Positions 8,534 through 17,671 of a stretch of DNA of 64,000 nt are shown piece by piece (position 1 is the stretch's first letter; the number at the start of each line of letters is the position of its first letter). This stretch comes from Dyella caseinilytica (GTDB lineage Bacteria > Pseudomonadota > Gammaproteobacteria > Xanthomonadales > Rhodanobacteraceae), in NCBI RefSeq assembly GCF_016865235.1, contig NZ_CP064030.1, positions 4,154,001 through 4,218,000 of the forward strand, written 5' to 3'. The notes under the pieces were generated by a model. It was not told where the DNA came from, made no database searches, and saw only the letters and a list, made by a program, of their open reading frames with translations. The translations under genes were made by a program, and so were the position numbers.

Positions 8534-8547
8534 ACCAACTAGTAGGA
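8534..8547. promoter_or_regulatory. TetR operator copy 2 (in front of the hydrolase gene)
   Basis: ACCAACTAGTAGGA matches the inverted form of copy 1: CTAGTTGGTAGAAT against CTAGTTGGTTGAAT, 13 of 14 bases. It lies about 70 bases before the hydrolase ATG, near where its promoter must be. Confidence 0.55.
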
Positions 8548-8614
8548 TGTTTACACTGACCAAGCAAGGCCCATCGAACCTTCCAATCCCTTAACTGACT
8601 TTTGGAGTACGACC

Positions 8615-9382
8615 ATGAAAACCGCACCCCGTATAAGCCGTATCGCCGCCACACTCGCTCTTTCCTTTGCTGCCCTGGGCGCCCAGGCCGCAACAACTGC
8701 GCCGGTCAAGAACATCGTCCTTGTCCACGGTTACTTCGCCGATGGCTCGGGCTGGCAAGCCGTATCCGACATCCTGACCCGCGATGGCTACAAGGTCTCA
8801 GTCGTGCAGGAACCGGAAACCTCGTTCGAGGATGACGTCAAAGCAACCACGCGAGTGATCGATGCGCAGGACGGTCCGAGCATCCTGGTCGGACATAGCT
8901 ACGGTGGCGCAGTGATCTCCCAGGCCGGTAATGACGCCAAGGTCGCCGGTCTGGTCTATGTAGCAGCGTTCCAGCCGGATACCGGTGAAAGCGCCATGGT
9001 GCTGAACAACAAGATGCCGTCCGCCACCAAGGCGATCAAGGCAACCGCTGATGGCTATCTGTATCTGGACCCAGCTCAATTCCATCAGGACTTTGCTGCC
9101 GATCTTCCTGCACAGCAGGCGAAATTCATGGCGATTTCCCAGGTGATGCCCGCAGCCAAGTCCTTTGGTACGCCGATCACCGCAGCAGCATGGAGGACGA
9201 AGCCGAGCTGGGCTGTTGTGGCCACAGCAGACCGTGCGATCAATCCGGATCTCGAACGCTTCATGACAAAGCGTGCCGGCAGCAAGACCATCGAGATCAA
9301 TGCGAGCCACGTGGTCTATATGTCGCACCCCGCCGAGATTGCCAAGCTGATCGAGCAGGCTGCTGTTGCGTCTGGCAAGTAA
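8615..9382 (+). CDS. Secreted alpha/beta-fold hydrolase
   Basis: This 255-residue protein has a signal peptide (MKTAPRISRIAATLALSFAALGAQA) and an alpha/beta hydrolase domain. It shows VLVHGYFADGSGW, the nucleophile elbow GHSYGG near residue 95 and a late His (NASHVVYMSHP). It belongs to the esterase-like group often annotated as AB hydrolase-1 superfamily. Its gene is divergent from a TetR repressor and carries that operator in its promoter. A close paralogue lies at 10663-11445. The substrate is unknown; detoxification of a small ester is a guess. Confidence 0.87.
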   Translation: MKTAPRISRIAATLALSFAALGAQAATTAPVKNIVLVHGYFADGSGWQAVSDILTRDGYKVSVVQEPETSFEDDVKATTRVIDAQDGPSILVGHSYGGAVISQAGNDAKVAGLVYVAAFQPDTGESAMVLNNKMPSATKAIKATADGYLYLDPAQFHQDFAADLPAQQAKFMAISQVMPAAKSFGTPITAAAWRTKPSWAVVATADRAINPDLERFMTKRAGSKTIEINASHVVYMSHPAEIAKLIEQAAVASGK

Positions 9383-9691
9383 TGAGTCACCCCAAGCAGC
9401 TCGCGATGTTGCTTACCTGGAAGGCTCATGCTGATAACACCCCGATGCGGAACGGAAAATGCAACATTCCGCATGGCCAGACGATGGCGAATGTTCGCCG
9501 TCGTCTGGCCCACTTTCTAAGCAGGCGCTGAATGTCGATATCCGATTGATGTCGGGGGCGTGAACGCATCGGCGATTGCGTGAAATTCGACGCAATAGAT
9601 CAAACTGTGTTTGTTTGGGTGCAAAACACCACACGCCTCTTTTACGTCCGCGTTGGGTTGAAAGCAGACACGAGACATTTTCATCTCGGAC
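9383..9691. other. Gap between hydrolase and LysR genes with two adjacent hairpins
   Basis: No gene is visible in about 310 bases. ATGCGGAA/TTCCGCAT (9445-9474) is followed at once by GGCCAGACGA/TCGTCTGGCC (9475-9510). The second stem is strong and probably terminates the hydrolase transcript, although no long T-run follows. The rest, 9511-9691, shows nothing. Confidence 0.5.
9475..9510 (+). terminator. Strong hairpin after the hydrolase gene
   Basis: GGCCAGACGA and TCGTCTGGCC pair over 10 bases, with further pairing inside (GGCGAA/TTCGCC). It ends in CACTTTCT, so termination is plausible but not canonical. Confidence 0.5.
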
Positions 9692-10540
9692 TCACGGCAG
9701 TCTTGCCGTGTCCGCAATAATGAGTTCGACTGCCGCAGCAGCCTGGGAGATCGACTCTTTGCGGTCGATGACGTATTCCAGAAAGCCAAGATCAGGCAAG
9801 TCGCCGGTGAGACGGATAAGCCCCTCGGGAATGACGTCACCCCGAAAGGCGCTAATACCCAATCCTGCGGCGACAGCTGCCTGGATAACCGCAATGCTGC
9901 CGCTTACCACCGCGAATCGGTAGGATCGACCCGCAGCCTTTAGCGTCTCCAAAATGCGGGTGCGCGTTACGCTTGGCTCAGGATGTACGGCGAGCGGAAG
10001 AATGGATTCACCTCCCGTCAGCGGCGACGTCGGACTGCCGCACCAGTAGAGCGGTTCACGGCTTACCACGTAACCACGCTGACTACCCACCAAGCGCTTT
10101 GCAAACACAAGATCGTGCTTATTTTCGTCGAGCTCTCGGAATAAATCGCCACTCAAACCCGTGTTTATCACCAGATCCACGTCCCGATTGCGCTGGGCGA
10201 AGCTGGCAAGACTCGGCGCCAATCGACTGAGGGCAAAATCTTCAGGGAGCCCTAGACGCACAGTGCCGTTCAAAGGTGGCCCGGACACGGTGGTCATGGC
10301 CTCATCCATCAACTTCAGAATCTGCACGGCATAGCGATGCAACGCCTCGCCATGACGGGATAACCGTACGTTGCGCGTGTCGCGTTCAAACAGTGCGACA
10401 CCTACTAAATCTTCGAGCCGGCGAATGTGCTGGCTGACCGTGGATTGCGAAAGGCTTATGCGCTCGGACGCGACCGTGAAGTTCGCCGTCTCGGCCACGA
10501 TGACGAAACTGCGAAGAAGTTCGGTGGGCAGGGGTCGCAT
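9692..10540 (-). CDS. LysR-family transcriptional regulator
   Basis: The protein of about 282 residues starts with a LysR helix-turn-helix (LLRSFVIVAETANFTVASERISLSQSTVSQHIRRLEDLVGVALFERDTRNVRLSRHG). A periplasmic-binding-like effector domain follows. The ATG at 10540 is chosen because the DNA-binding domain begins right after it; longer upstream frames run into the neighbouring promoter. It is divergent from the hydrolase gene at 10663, its probable target. The malonate operon starts just beyond, so a role as MdcR is possible but unproven. Confidence 0.88.
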   Translation of the reverse strand: MRPLPTELLRSFVIVAETANFTVASERISLSQSTVSQHIRRLEDLVGVALFERDTRNVRLSRHGEALHRYAVQILKLMDEAMTTVSGPPLNGTVRLGLPEDFALSRLAPSLASFAQRNRDVDLVINTGLSGDLFRELDENKHDLVFAKRLVGSQRGYVVSREPLYWCGSPTSPLTGGESILPLAVHPEPSVTRTRILETLKAAGRSYRFAVVSGSIAVIQAAVAAGLGISAFRGDVIPEGLIRLTGDLPDLGFLEYVIDRKESISQAAAAVELIIADTARLP

Positions 10541-10662
10541 TGCAAATACCTCTAAATCGCCGCTAATAACTTCATAAATCGATGGAGAACATGGGGTTAG
10601 CATGCTTCCACCGAGCGCTGAGCATAGCGCATCGTCCGACCCTAATCCTGAGGATCCACCCC

Positions 10663-11445
10663 ATGAAGAGTAAAATGAGCAAGCGCATCCTGTTATCCGT
10701 CGCCCTATTCGCAGGAGTCGTCGCTGCCCCGGCCTCCGTGATGGCTGCAACACCCGTTCATAACATCGTGCTCGTGCACGGTGCCTGGGTTAATGGCAGC
10801 GGGTGGAAGCCGGTTTATGACATTCTCGTCAAAGATGGCTACCACGTTTCCATTGCCGAACATCCACTGACATCCTTTAACGATGACGTGACAGCTGTAA
10901 AGCGAATCGTCGACATGCAGGACGGCCCAACCATTCTCGTCGGCCACAGTTATGGCGGCGCGATCATTACGGACGTCGGCAACGATCCGAAGGTGGTTGG
11001 ACTGGTTTATATCGCCGCGCATGCGCTCGATCAGGGCGAAACCGAAGTGGGTAACACCAAGCGTTTCCCGAACGCAACCAGCATGACCCACGACGTCAAA
11101 AAGACCGCAGATGGCTTTCTCTATCTTGAGCCGTCCCGTTATCCGGCAGACTTCGCAGCAGATCTGCCATTAAAGCAGGCCGAGTTCGAAGCGAATGCTC
11201 AAGAGCTGACGGCTGCATCGGTATTCAACTCACCGGCCGGTCAACCTGCGTGGAAGACGAAGCCAAGCTGGTACGCCGTGGCGATGGACGATCGCATCAT
11301 CAATCCGGATCTGGAGCGGATGTACGCCAAGCGTGCGCACAGCACCACGATTGAGGTGCCGGGTGCCAGCCACTCCGTGTACGAATCGCATCCGAAAGAA
11401 GTAGCAGCGCTGATCGAAGAAGCTGCCAAAAATGCCATGCACTAA
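10663..11445 (+). CDS. Secreted alpha/beta-fold hydrolase, paralogue of 8615-9382
   Basis: The 260-residue protein has a signal peptide (ILLSVALFAGVVAAPASVMA) and the same fold and motifs as its paralogue: VLVHGAWVNGSGW, GHSYGGAIITDVGND, and GASHSVYESHP with the catalytic His. Long identical stretches (TKPSW, NPDLER, KTADGFLYLEP-like) show a gene duplication. The ATG at 10663 is preceded by CTGAGGATCC, a GAGG ribosome site. It is divergent from the LysR gene and lies about 120 bases before mdcA. Confidence 0.87.
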   Translation: MKSKMSKRILLSVALFAGVVAAPASVMAATPVHNIVLVHGAWVNGSGWKPVYDILVKDGYHVSIAEHPLTSFNDDVTAVKRIVDMQDGPTILVGHSYGGAIITDVGNDPKVVGLVYIAAHALDQGETEVGNTKRFPNATSMTHDVKKTADGFLYLEPSRYPADFAADLPLKQAEFEANAQELTAASVFNSPAGQPAWKTKPSWYAVAMDDRIINPDLERMYAKRAHSTTIEVPGASHSVYESHPKEVAALIEEAAKNAMH

Positions 11446-11563
11446 GTAGCGATGTTGCGCCGTTGACGTAACGATGAAACGTACGGCGCTATTGAACGAC
11501 AGATCCAAAGCGTACTCGCTTCCCGACAGAAGCAAACTGACTCCAATGAACGGAGAGATTCCG

Positions 11564-13210
11564 ATGACCACCTGGAACAACGCGCAATGCCTGCGCGAAT
11601 CGAGAAAACGTGCAGGAGCAGCCCACGCGCAAGGCAAGCGCGTCGCGAAGAAGGATGCCACGGCGTTGCTGGAGGCCGTCGTTCGGCCCGGCGATCGTGT
11701 CTGCCTGGAAGGCGATAACCAGAAACAGGCCGATCTTTTGGCGACGGCGCTGGCTGCGGTAAATAAAGAAAAAATCCATGACTTGCACATGGTGCAATCG
11801 GGGGTGGTGCTCCCCGAGCATCTGGATCTCTTCGAGCTGGGTATCGCAAAGCGTCTGGATTATGCCTACTCGGGACCGCAATCCCAGCGCATCGCCAAAC
11901 TCCTCTTCGGCGGCAAGATCGAGCTTGGTGCAGTACACACGTATCTGGAACTGTTCGCGCGCTATTACATCGATCTCACTCCACAAGTGGCGCTGATCGC
12001 CGCCGTCAGCGCCGACCGCGAAGGCAATCTTTACACCGGTCCAAACACCGAAGACACACCCGCCATCGTCGAGGCGACTGCCTTCAAGGACGGCATTGTC
12101 ATCGCGCAAGTCAATGAGATTGTCGACAAACTTCCGCGTGTCGATATCCCCGGTGACTGGGTGGACTTTGTCATCGAGAGCGGCAAACCGTTTTATGTGG
12201 AACCGTTGTTTACGCGCGATCCTGGTGCCATCACTGAAACACAGATTCTCACCGCCATGCTGGCCATCAAAGGCATTTACGCGCCGTATAGCGTGCAGCG
12301 CCTGAATCACGGCATTGGTTTCAACACCGCTGCGATCGAGTTGTTGTTGCCGACCTACGGCGAGCGTCTGGGGCTGAAAGGAAAAATTGCGAGCCATTGG
12401 GCACTCAATCCACATCCCACATTGATCCCCGCGATCGAATCGGGCTGGGTGAAACAGATCCACAGTTTTGGCTCGGAAGTCGGCATGGACGACTACATAC
12501 GTGCTCGTCCGGACGTTTTCTTCACCGGCCCCGACGGATCGTTGCGTTCCAATCGTGCGTTCTCGCAAGTCGCCGGTCTGTATGCGTGTGACATGTTTAT
12601 CGGCTCCACGCTGCAGATCGATTTGCAGGGCAACTCATCGACGGTCACTGCCGATCGCGTGGCAGGCTTTGGCGGCGCACCGAACATGGGCAGCGATGCT
12701 CGCGGCCGGCGTCATCCCAGCCAGCCTTGGTTGCAGGCGGGCAAAGAAGCCGATCCCGATAGTCCTGCTGCTTTGCGTCGAGGACGCAAGCTCGTCGTGC
12801 AAATCGGTGAAACGTTTGGCGACAAGAACGTCCCGCTATTCGTGGAAAACCTGGACGCACTCAAGCTCGCGACAAAACTCGATCTCGATCTCGCGCCGGT
12901 CATGGTCTACGGCGACGATGTGACCCACATCGTGACCGAAGAAGGTATCGCCAATCTGCTGCTATGTCGAAACAACGATGAGCGGGAACACGCCATCCGC
13001 GGCGTCGCCGGTTATACCGATGTGGGTCGAGGGCGCGACAAGAAGCTGGTTCAGCAACTGAGAGAACGCGGCGTGATTCGACGCCCGGAAGATCTCGGTA
13101 TCGATCCGCTGGATGCCGATCGCCGCTTGCTCGCAGCACGTTCTATCAAGGACCTGGTCAGGTGGTCCGGCGATTTGTACGCACCGCCTTCCAAATTCCG
13201 CAATTGGTGA
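11564..13210 (+). CDS. mdcA: Malonate decarboxylase alpha subunit (acetyl-S-ACP:malonate ACP transferase)
   Basis: The protein of about 548 residues is MdcA, which exchanges acetate for malonate on the acyl carrier protein MdcC. Recognisable stretches are PGDRVCLEGDNQKQADLLA, HDLHMVQSGVVLPEHLDLFE, VDKLPRVDIPGDWVDFVIES and AGFGGAPNMGSDARGRRHPS. The ATG at 11564 has a CGGAGAG ribosome site and matches the family start. It is the first gene of the mdc operon, with mdcC 12 bases downstream. Confidence 0.95.
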   Translation: MTTWNNAQCLRESRKRAGAAHAQGKRVAKKDATALLEAVVRPGDRVCLEGDNQKQADLLATALAAVNKEKIHDLHMVQSGVVLPEHLDLFELGIAKRLDYAYSGPQSQRIAKLLFGGKIELGAVHTYLELFARYYIDLTPQVALIAAVSADREGNLYTGPNTEDTPAIVEATAFKDGIVIAQVNEIVDKLPRVDIPGDWVDFVIESGKPFYVEPLFTRDPGAITETQILTAMLAIKGIYAPYSVQRLNHGIGFNTAAIELLLPTYGERLGLKGKIASHWALNPHPTLIPAIESGWVKQIHSFGSEVGMDDYIRARPDVFFTGPDGSLRSNRAFSQVAGLYACDMFIGSTLQIDLQGNSSTVTADRVAGFGGAPNMGSDARGRRHPSQPWLQAGKEADPDSPAALRRGRKLVVQIGETFGDKNVPLFVENLDALKLATKLDLDLAPVMVYGDDVTHIVTEEGIANLLLCRNNDEREHAIRGVAGYTDVGRGRDKKLVQQLRERGVIRRPEDLGIDPLDADRRLLAARSIKDLVRWSGDLYAPPSKFRNW

Positions 13211-13222
13211 GGAGACACGATC

Positions 13223-13540
13223 ATGGAAACATTGAACTATCGAAATAAGGCGTCACAGCGCGCGAAGGGCTCAAAACTCCAGGTCATCGTCGGCGTAGTG
13301 GCTTCCGGCAACTTGGAGGTGCTCGCAGAACGCGTACTTCCTGATAGCGAGTGCGAGGTGGACATCCGCACCGCCGCTGAAGGCTTTGGTGAAGTCTGGC
13401 AAGCCGTGGTTGCCGACTTTGTGGAACATCGTTCCCCAGGCGGCCTGAAATTTTCCATCAACGACGGTGGTGCACGGCCCGACACGGTCGCGCTGCGATT
13501 GGCACAAGCCGTGAGTGCTATCGAAGGAGAGCGGACATGA
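13223..13540 (+). CDS. mdcC: Malonate decarboxylase acyl carrier protein (delta subunit)
   Basis: This 105-residue protein is MdcC, the carrier of the 2'-(5''-phosphoribosyl)-3'-dephospho-CoA prosthetic group. The motif VGVVASGNLEVL holds the serine to which the group is attached. An AGGAG ribosome site precedes the ATG. Its stop overlaps the start of mdcD by 4 bases, as expected for subunits made in fixed ratio. Confidence 0.94.
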   Translation: METLNYRNKASQRAKGSKLQVIVGVVASGNLEVLAERVLPDSECEVDIRTAAEGFGEVWQAVVADFVEHRSPGGLKFSINDGGARPDTVALRLAQAVSAIEGERT

Positions 13541-14481
13541 TTGCTGCCGCTTTAGATAACTCGAAAGACCAGAACGACGCCGCGTCAACTTCCAGTTGGT
13601 ACGAGGCATCGGCAAGGCAGCGTGTTGAGAATCTTCTCGACGCGAACAGCTTCAACGAATTCATCGGTCCGGAATTGCGTGAGACAAGCCCGCATTTACC
13701 GCTATTCGACCTACCGGAGCAGTTCGACGACGGGATGATCGTCGGTTACGGTCGGCTCGGTGGAAAGCCTGTTCTCATTGCCGCGCAAGAGGGCCGGTTC
13801 ATGGGCGGCGCGTTTGGCGAAATACATGGCGCCAAATTGACCGGACTGTTGCGTGCCGCACGTGATATCGCTTCGTTACCGGTGCTTATCTTGTTCGATA
13901 CCGGCGGCGTGCGTTTGCAGGAAGCGAACGCAGGTGAATTGGCGATTGCTGAAATCATACGCGCTCTGATTGAAACGCGTCTGGCAGGTGTGCCGGTCGT
14001 GGGTTTGGTGGGCGGCCGTTCGGGTTGCTACGGCGGCGGCGGTTTGATTGCCGGCTGCTGCTCGGCCTTGGCGGTATCGGAGCAGGGACGCATCGGCGTC
14101 TCAGGCCCGGAAGTGATCGAAACCAATCGCGGTGTGGAGGAGTTCGATTCCAAAGATCGTGCATTGGTATGGCGCACCATGGGTGGCAAACATCGACGCC
14201 TGATTGGTGGTGCGGAAGTATTCGCCGACGACACCGTTGCGAGTTTTCGTGACGCAGCCAGCTATCTCATCGAGCATGCGCCAAGCATGAATCTGAGCAC
14301 GCTGGAATCGGAGCAATTCCGCCTCGCTCAGCGTATCGAACGCTTTGGCACTTGTGCGGATGCCCTCGATATTTGGCGCTCACTCGGCGCGGCCGAACCG
14401 CAAAGCATTCCCGCGTTGTCCTATCGAGAGTTTGTCGCTCTCGCCAATGATCTTCAGGAGCCTCGTCATGACGCTCGATAA
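13537..14481 (+). CDS. mdcD: Malonyl-S-ACP decarboxylase beta subunit
   Basis: The 314-residue protein is a crotonase/carboxyltransferase-fold subunit. It contains GRFMGGAFGEIHGAKLTGLLRAARD, FDTGGVRLQEANAGELA and GRSGCYGGGGLIAGCCSALAVSE. With MdcE it decarboxylates malonyl-ACP to acetyl-ACP without biotin. It overlaps mdcC (4 bases) and mdcE (14 bases). Confidence 0.94.
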   Translation: MIAAALDNSKDQNDAASTSSWYEASARQRVENLLDANSFNEFIGPELRETSPHLPLFDLPEQFDDGMIVGYGRLGGKPVLIAAQEGRFMGGAFGEIHGAKLTGLLRAARDIASLPVLILFDTGGVRLQEANAGELAIAEIIRALIETRLAGVPVVGLVGGRSGCYGGGGLIAGCCSALAVSEQGRIGVSGPEVIETNRGVEEFDSKDRALVWRTMGGKHRRLIGGAEVFADDTVASFRDAASYLIEHAPSMNLSTLESEQFRLAQRIERFGTCADALDIWRSLGAAEPQSIPALSYREFVALANDLQEPRHDAR

Positions 14482-15193
14482 CATTCTTGCATCCCTGTTT
14501 CCCCGTGGCCATGACGTGATACTTGAGCGTGGCCTGATCTCCGGACGGGGCCCGCTTCCAGATGGCGGCTCCATGGCCGTGATCGGTGTGGATGGTCGGG
14601 CTCCCGTCGGCGTCGAAGAGGCGACACTGCTTTCCAGCCATGTACTGGATGTCATCAAGTCAGGCGGCAACGAACCGATCCTGGTCTTGATCGACAGCGA
14701 CAGCCAGCGCATGAGCAAGCGCGACGAACTGCTTGGTCTCAACGAGTTTCTTGCGCATCTGGCGAAGTGCCTGATCCTCGCGGATAAGCTTGGCCATCGC
14801 ACCATTGGATTGCTTTACGGTCACACCGCGGCAGGTGCTTTCATTGCCACGGCGCTGGCAACACAGACCTTGCTCGCACTTCCTGGCGCTGAGCCGGCGG
14901 TGATGGATCTGCCATCCATGTCGCGTGTGACCAAGTTGTCTATCGAAGTGCTGCAGGAAAAGGCCAAATCTACGCCTGTTTTTGCACCGGGTTTGGATAA
15001 CCTCGCGCAGACCGGTGCGGTAGCGATCACGCTGAATCCCGACAGTTCACTCGCCGATCAATTGAAGAGCGTATTGTCCCAGCCGGCCGAGCGCGAAGAC
15101 TCGCGCGACAAACTTGGCAAGGAACGCAAAGGTCGTCCGAAAGCTGCCGACATCGCCGAGCGTGTCTATGAACTCGCACGCGCCTCCGTCTGA
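14468..15193 (+). CDS. mdcE: Malonate decarboxylase gamma subunit
   Basis: The 241-residue protein starts MTLDNILASLFPRGHDVILERG and is the partner of MdcD in the decarboxylase. Family stretches include LVLIDSDSQRMSKRDELLGLNEFLAHLAKCL and LLYGHTAAGAFIATALA. The start is inside the end of mdcD, a translational-coupling overlap. The end overlaps mdcG by 26 bases. Confidence 0.92.
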   Translation: MTLDNILASLFPRGHDVILERGLISGRGPLPDGGSMAVIGVDGRAPVGVEEATLLSSHVLDVIKSGGNEPILVLIDSDSQRMSKRDELLGLNEFLAHLAKCLILADKLGHRTIGLLYGHTAAGAFIATALATQTLLALPGAEPAVMDLPSMSRVTKLSIEVLQEKAKSTPVFAPGLDNLAQTGAVAITLNPDSSLADQLKSVLSQPAEREDSRDKLGKERKGRPKAADIAERVYELARASV

Positions 15194-15842
15194 CCGGCCA
15201 CTGCAACGGCATCAGTTGGTCCGTGTTCTTCCCGCGGCATGGGATGCATTACTCGCGTCGCGGGATGACCTGGCCAATGAGCCTTTGCTACACGACTGGG
15301 CACGTCGCGGTTGGCCGCTCATCGTGCGACGCCCTTCACCGGACGATGGTGCCGGGTTACCGCTGGGCTTACCGCTTCCACCCGCAGCGGGTAAACGCCG
15401 CATTGCTATAGAGATGCAAGCCGAGGACATCGTTGCATCCGAACGCTTGCCCGCCTTGGCCGATTGTTTCGATACAGCACCACCCGCGTGGCAACCGAGC
15501 CTGCAGCAATTGATAGCACTTGCAAAGAAGGACAGCGTGCAAGCTCGCGTGTTCGGCAGTCTGGCGTGGCAGCGATTGACTGGCTTGGAGTATCTGAGTC
15601 CGAGCTCCGATCTCGACATCATTTGGACACTTCCAAGTCTCGATGTGATCCACATGTTTCTCGCTGATCTCGCCGCGATCGAATCGCACGCTCCGATGCG
15701 GTTAGACGGTGAATTGGTACGTGCGGACGGCGCAGGCGTGAACTGGCGTGAATTGCATGCCGCTGCTTCGGAGTTGGTACTCAAGACGGCCACTGACGTG
15801 ATTCTGTGTCCGCGTGAATCCTTTATGGGAACTTCGTCATGA
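15168..15842 (+). CDS. mdcG: Malonate decarboxylase holo-ACP synthase (phosphoribosyl-dephospho-CoA transferase)
   Basis: The 224-residue protein transfers the phosphoribosyl-dephospho-CoA group onto MdcC. It carries the nucleotidyltransferase signature RVFGSLAWQRLTGLEYLSPSSDLDIIW (GS...DxD) that marks MdcG/CitX-like enzymes. It starts within mdcE and overlaps mdcB by 4 bases. Confidence 0.92.
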   Translation: MNSHAPPSDRPLQRHQLVRVLPAAWDALLASRDDLANEPLLHDWARRGWPLIVRRPSPDDGAGLPLGLPLPPAAGKRRIAIEMQAEDIVASERLPALADCFDTAPPAWQPSLQQLIALAKKDSVQARVFGSLAWQRLTGLEYLSPSSDLDIIWTLPSLDVIHMFLADLAAIESHAPMRLDGELVRADGAGVNWRELHAAASELVLKTATDVILCPRESFMGTSS

Positions 15843-16723
15843 ATGTGCTCGCTTCCGTGGTGCCCAACATCTCGATCGCCGAGAACCCGCGTATTCGCTC
15901 GTTTCCGCAGCACATCGCGGCGTTGGCCGAACACTGTTTGCGACTGGAAATCGAAACGTGGCCAAAGCCCGGTCTGGTGAGTCATATCAATACAGGAAGT
16001 CACACCGACATGGACGCCGATATGTTCCGGCGAAGCGCATTCGTCCTTCGACCTTATTTTGCAGAAATGGTTGAAGCGGGCATGCGTGACGAATCGATGT
16101 CGGTACTGCGCAAGATCGGTTTGCGTGCCGAACGCGCCATGCTCCATGCAACTGGCGGCGTGAATACGCATCGTGGCGCGATTTTCGGCGTCGGATTGCT
16201 GTGTGCTGCGGCCGGTTTGCGCGAAGGTGGTCATGCCGATCCGCAAACGCCGCTAGGCGTCCACGTAAGCCGTCGATGGGGCAAGGAGGTCCTTGCTGGA
16301 CCACGACTTCCCGGTAGCCACGGCGAACTGGCCGGATCTCGCTATGGTGCCGGCGGCGCTCGGCAAGAAGCTGCCCAGGGATTTCCCTGTGTCTATCAGA
16401 TCGGACTGCCTGCGTTGCGCGATGCGGCTCGCCTGGCGCCGGGCAATCCCGAAGCGGCACGGGTTCAGGCATGTTTTGCACTGATCGCTGTTCTCGAAGA
16501 CACCAACCTTTTGCATCGTGGTGGCTTGGACGGTCTTCGCTTTGCACAGCAGGCCGCGCAGGAGTTCCTCGACCAAGGTGGCGTCGGGCACGAGGAATGG
16601 CTTCGTCGTGCCGAAACTGTCCATCACGCGTTTGTCGAACGGCGACTCAGTCCAGGCGGTGCGGCGGATCTTCTTGCCATGAGCCTCTTCGTGATGGAGC
16701 TGGAAGAGGAAGCGGTGCTGTGA
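15839..16723 (+). CDS. mdcB: Triphosphoribosyl-dephospho-CoA synthase MdcB
   Basis: The 294-residue protein is a CitG-family enzyme that makes the prosthetic-group precursor from ATP and dephospho-CoA. Characteristic segments are LEIETWPKPGLVSHINTGSHTDMDADMFRRSA, ATGGVNTHRGAIFGVGLLCAA and VLEDTNLLHRGG. It lies downstream of mdcG here, whereas Klebsiella has it second in the operon. Its TGA overlaps the GTG start of the transporter gene. Confidence 0.92.
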   Translation: MNVLASVVPNISIAENPRIRSFPQHIAALAEHCLRLEIETWPKPGLVSHINTGSHTDMDADMFRRSAFVLRPYFAEMVEAGMRDESMSVLRKIGLRAERAMLHATGGVNTHRGAIFGVGLLCAAAGLREGGHADPQTPLGVHVSRRWGKEVLAGPRLPGSHGELAGSRYGAGGARQEAAQGFPCVYQIGLPALRDAARLAPGNPEAARVQACFALIAVLEDTNLLHRGGLDGLRFAQQAAQEFLDQGGVGHEEWLRRAETVHHAFVERRLSPGGAADLLAMSLFVMELEEEAVL

Positions 16724-17658
16724 TCAACGTCATTCTGATGGCGCTTGCGCCGATTTTCTTTGTGCTGCTGCTTGGCTATTTCGCCGGCAAATATCATATT
16801 GTCGACAACACCCACGTCAGCTCGCTCAATACGGTTGTCATGAGCTATGCAATCCCTGCGTCGTTGTTTGTGGCGACGGCCATAACGCCCCGTCAGGCCA
16901 TGCTCGCGCAATGGCCGGTACTGGTCATTCTGGGCGGCGCGATGATGTTGCTGTATCCGCTCTGGTATCTACTGCAACGACGTGTGCTACGGACATCCGC
17001 CAGTGAGGCGTCATTGCAGGCGCTGACAGTGTCCTTGCCCAATTACGCAGCAGCGGGGCTACCGGTTGCGTTGGCGCTGCTTGGGCCGGGGCACGTGGTA
17101 CCGGTGGCCGTGGCCATTGCGGCTGGATCGTTGCTTCCATCGCCTGTAACACTTGCGTTGCTTGAGCTATCCGTAGCCAAGCAAAGCGGCGGTGCCGTGA
17201 TGAGGGCTGCACGCGCTGTAGGGCATGCGCTTATCAAGCCAATCGTGCTTGCTCCCGTTATCGGCGCGCTCTTTTCGTTGCTGAGCTGGTCACTCCCTTC
17301 GGTCGCGGTCGCTTCGTTGCGACAGATTGGACAAGCCGCGGGCGGATTGGCATTGTTTGTCACGGGACTCATTCTGTCGGCACAGCGCTTTCGTTTGAGC
17401 TGGAATGTCGCACTGGCGACTATCGTCGCCAACATTGTCCAGCCGTTGCTGGCTTTCGTGATTGCCCTTATGTTGGGCGCACCTGCTGCCATCATGAAGA
17501 TAAGTGTGCTGATGGCAGCGTTACCATCAGGCTTCTTCGGGATTCTGTTCGGATCCAGCTATGGCATGGCGTCGGAAGAGTCGGGCTCCACGGTGATTGC
17601 CAGCACGGTGATATCCATGTTCACGCTTGCATTGGCTATCGCGTGGCTCTACGGATAA
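16720..17658 (+). CDS. mdcF: AEC-family transporter, probable malonate permease
   Basis: This protein of about 312 residues is an integral membrane carrier of the auxin-efflux-carrier family, with roughly ten hydrophobic segments. Family patterns are NTVVMSYAIPASLF near the start and SLPNYAAAGLPVALALLG in the middle. A GTG at 16720 overlaps the mdcB stop and starts the hydrophobic N-terminus (INVILMALAPIFFVLLLGYF), so the longer upstream frame was rejected. MdcF-type carriers occur in mdc operons and are thought to take up malonate. Confidence 0.88.
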   Translation: MINVILMALAPIFFVLLLGYFAGKYHIVDNTHVSSLNTVVMSYAIPASLFVATAITPRQAMLAQWPVLVILGGAMMLLYPLWYLLQRRVLRTSASEASLQALTVSLPNYAAAGLPVALALLGPGHVVPVAVAIAAGSLLPSPVTLALLELSVAKQSGGAVMRAARAVGHALIKPIVLAPVIGALFSLLSWSLPSVAVASLRQIGQAAGGLALFVTGLILSAQRFRLSWNVALATIVANIVQPLLAFVIALMLGAPAAIMKISVLMAALPSGFFGILFGSSYGMASEESGSTVIASTVISMFTLALAIAWLYG

Positions 17659-17671
17659 CGGGAGATATGTC

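Noticed and set aside
15212..16246. Long minus-strand open frame opposite mdcG/mdcB
   Set aside because: It is antisense to two well-supported genes and its composition is that of a shadow frame.
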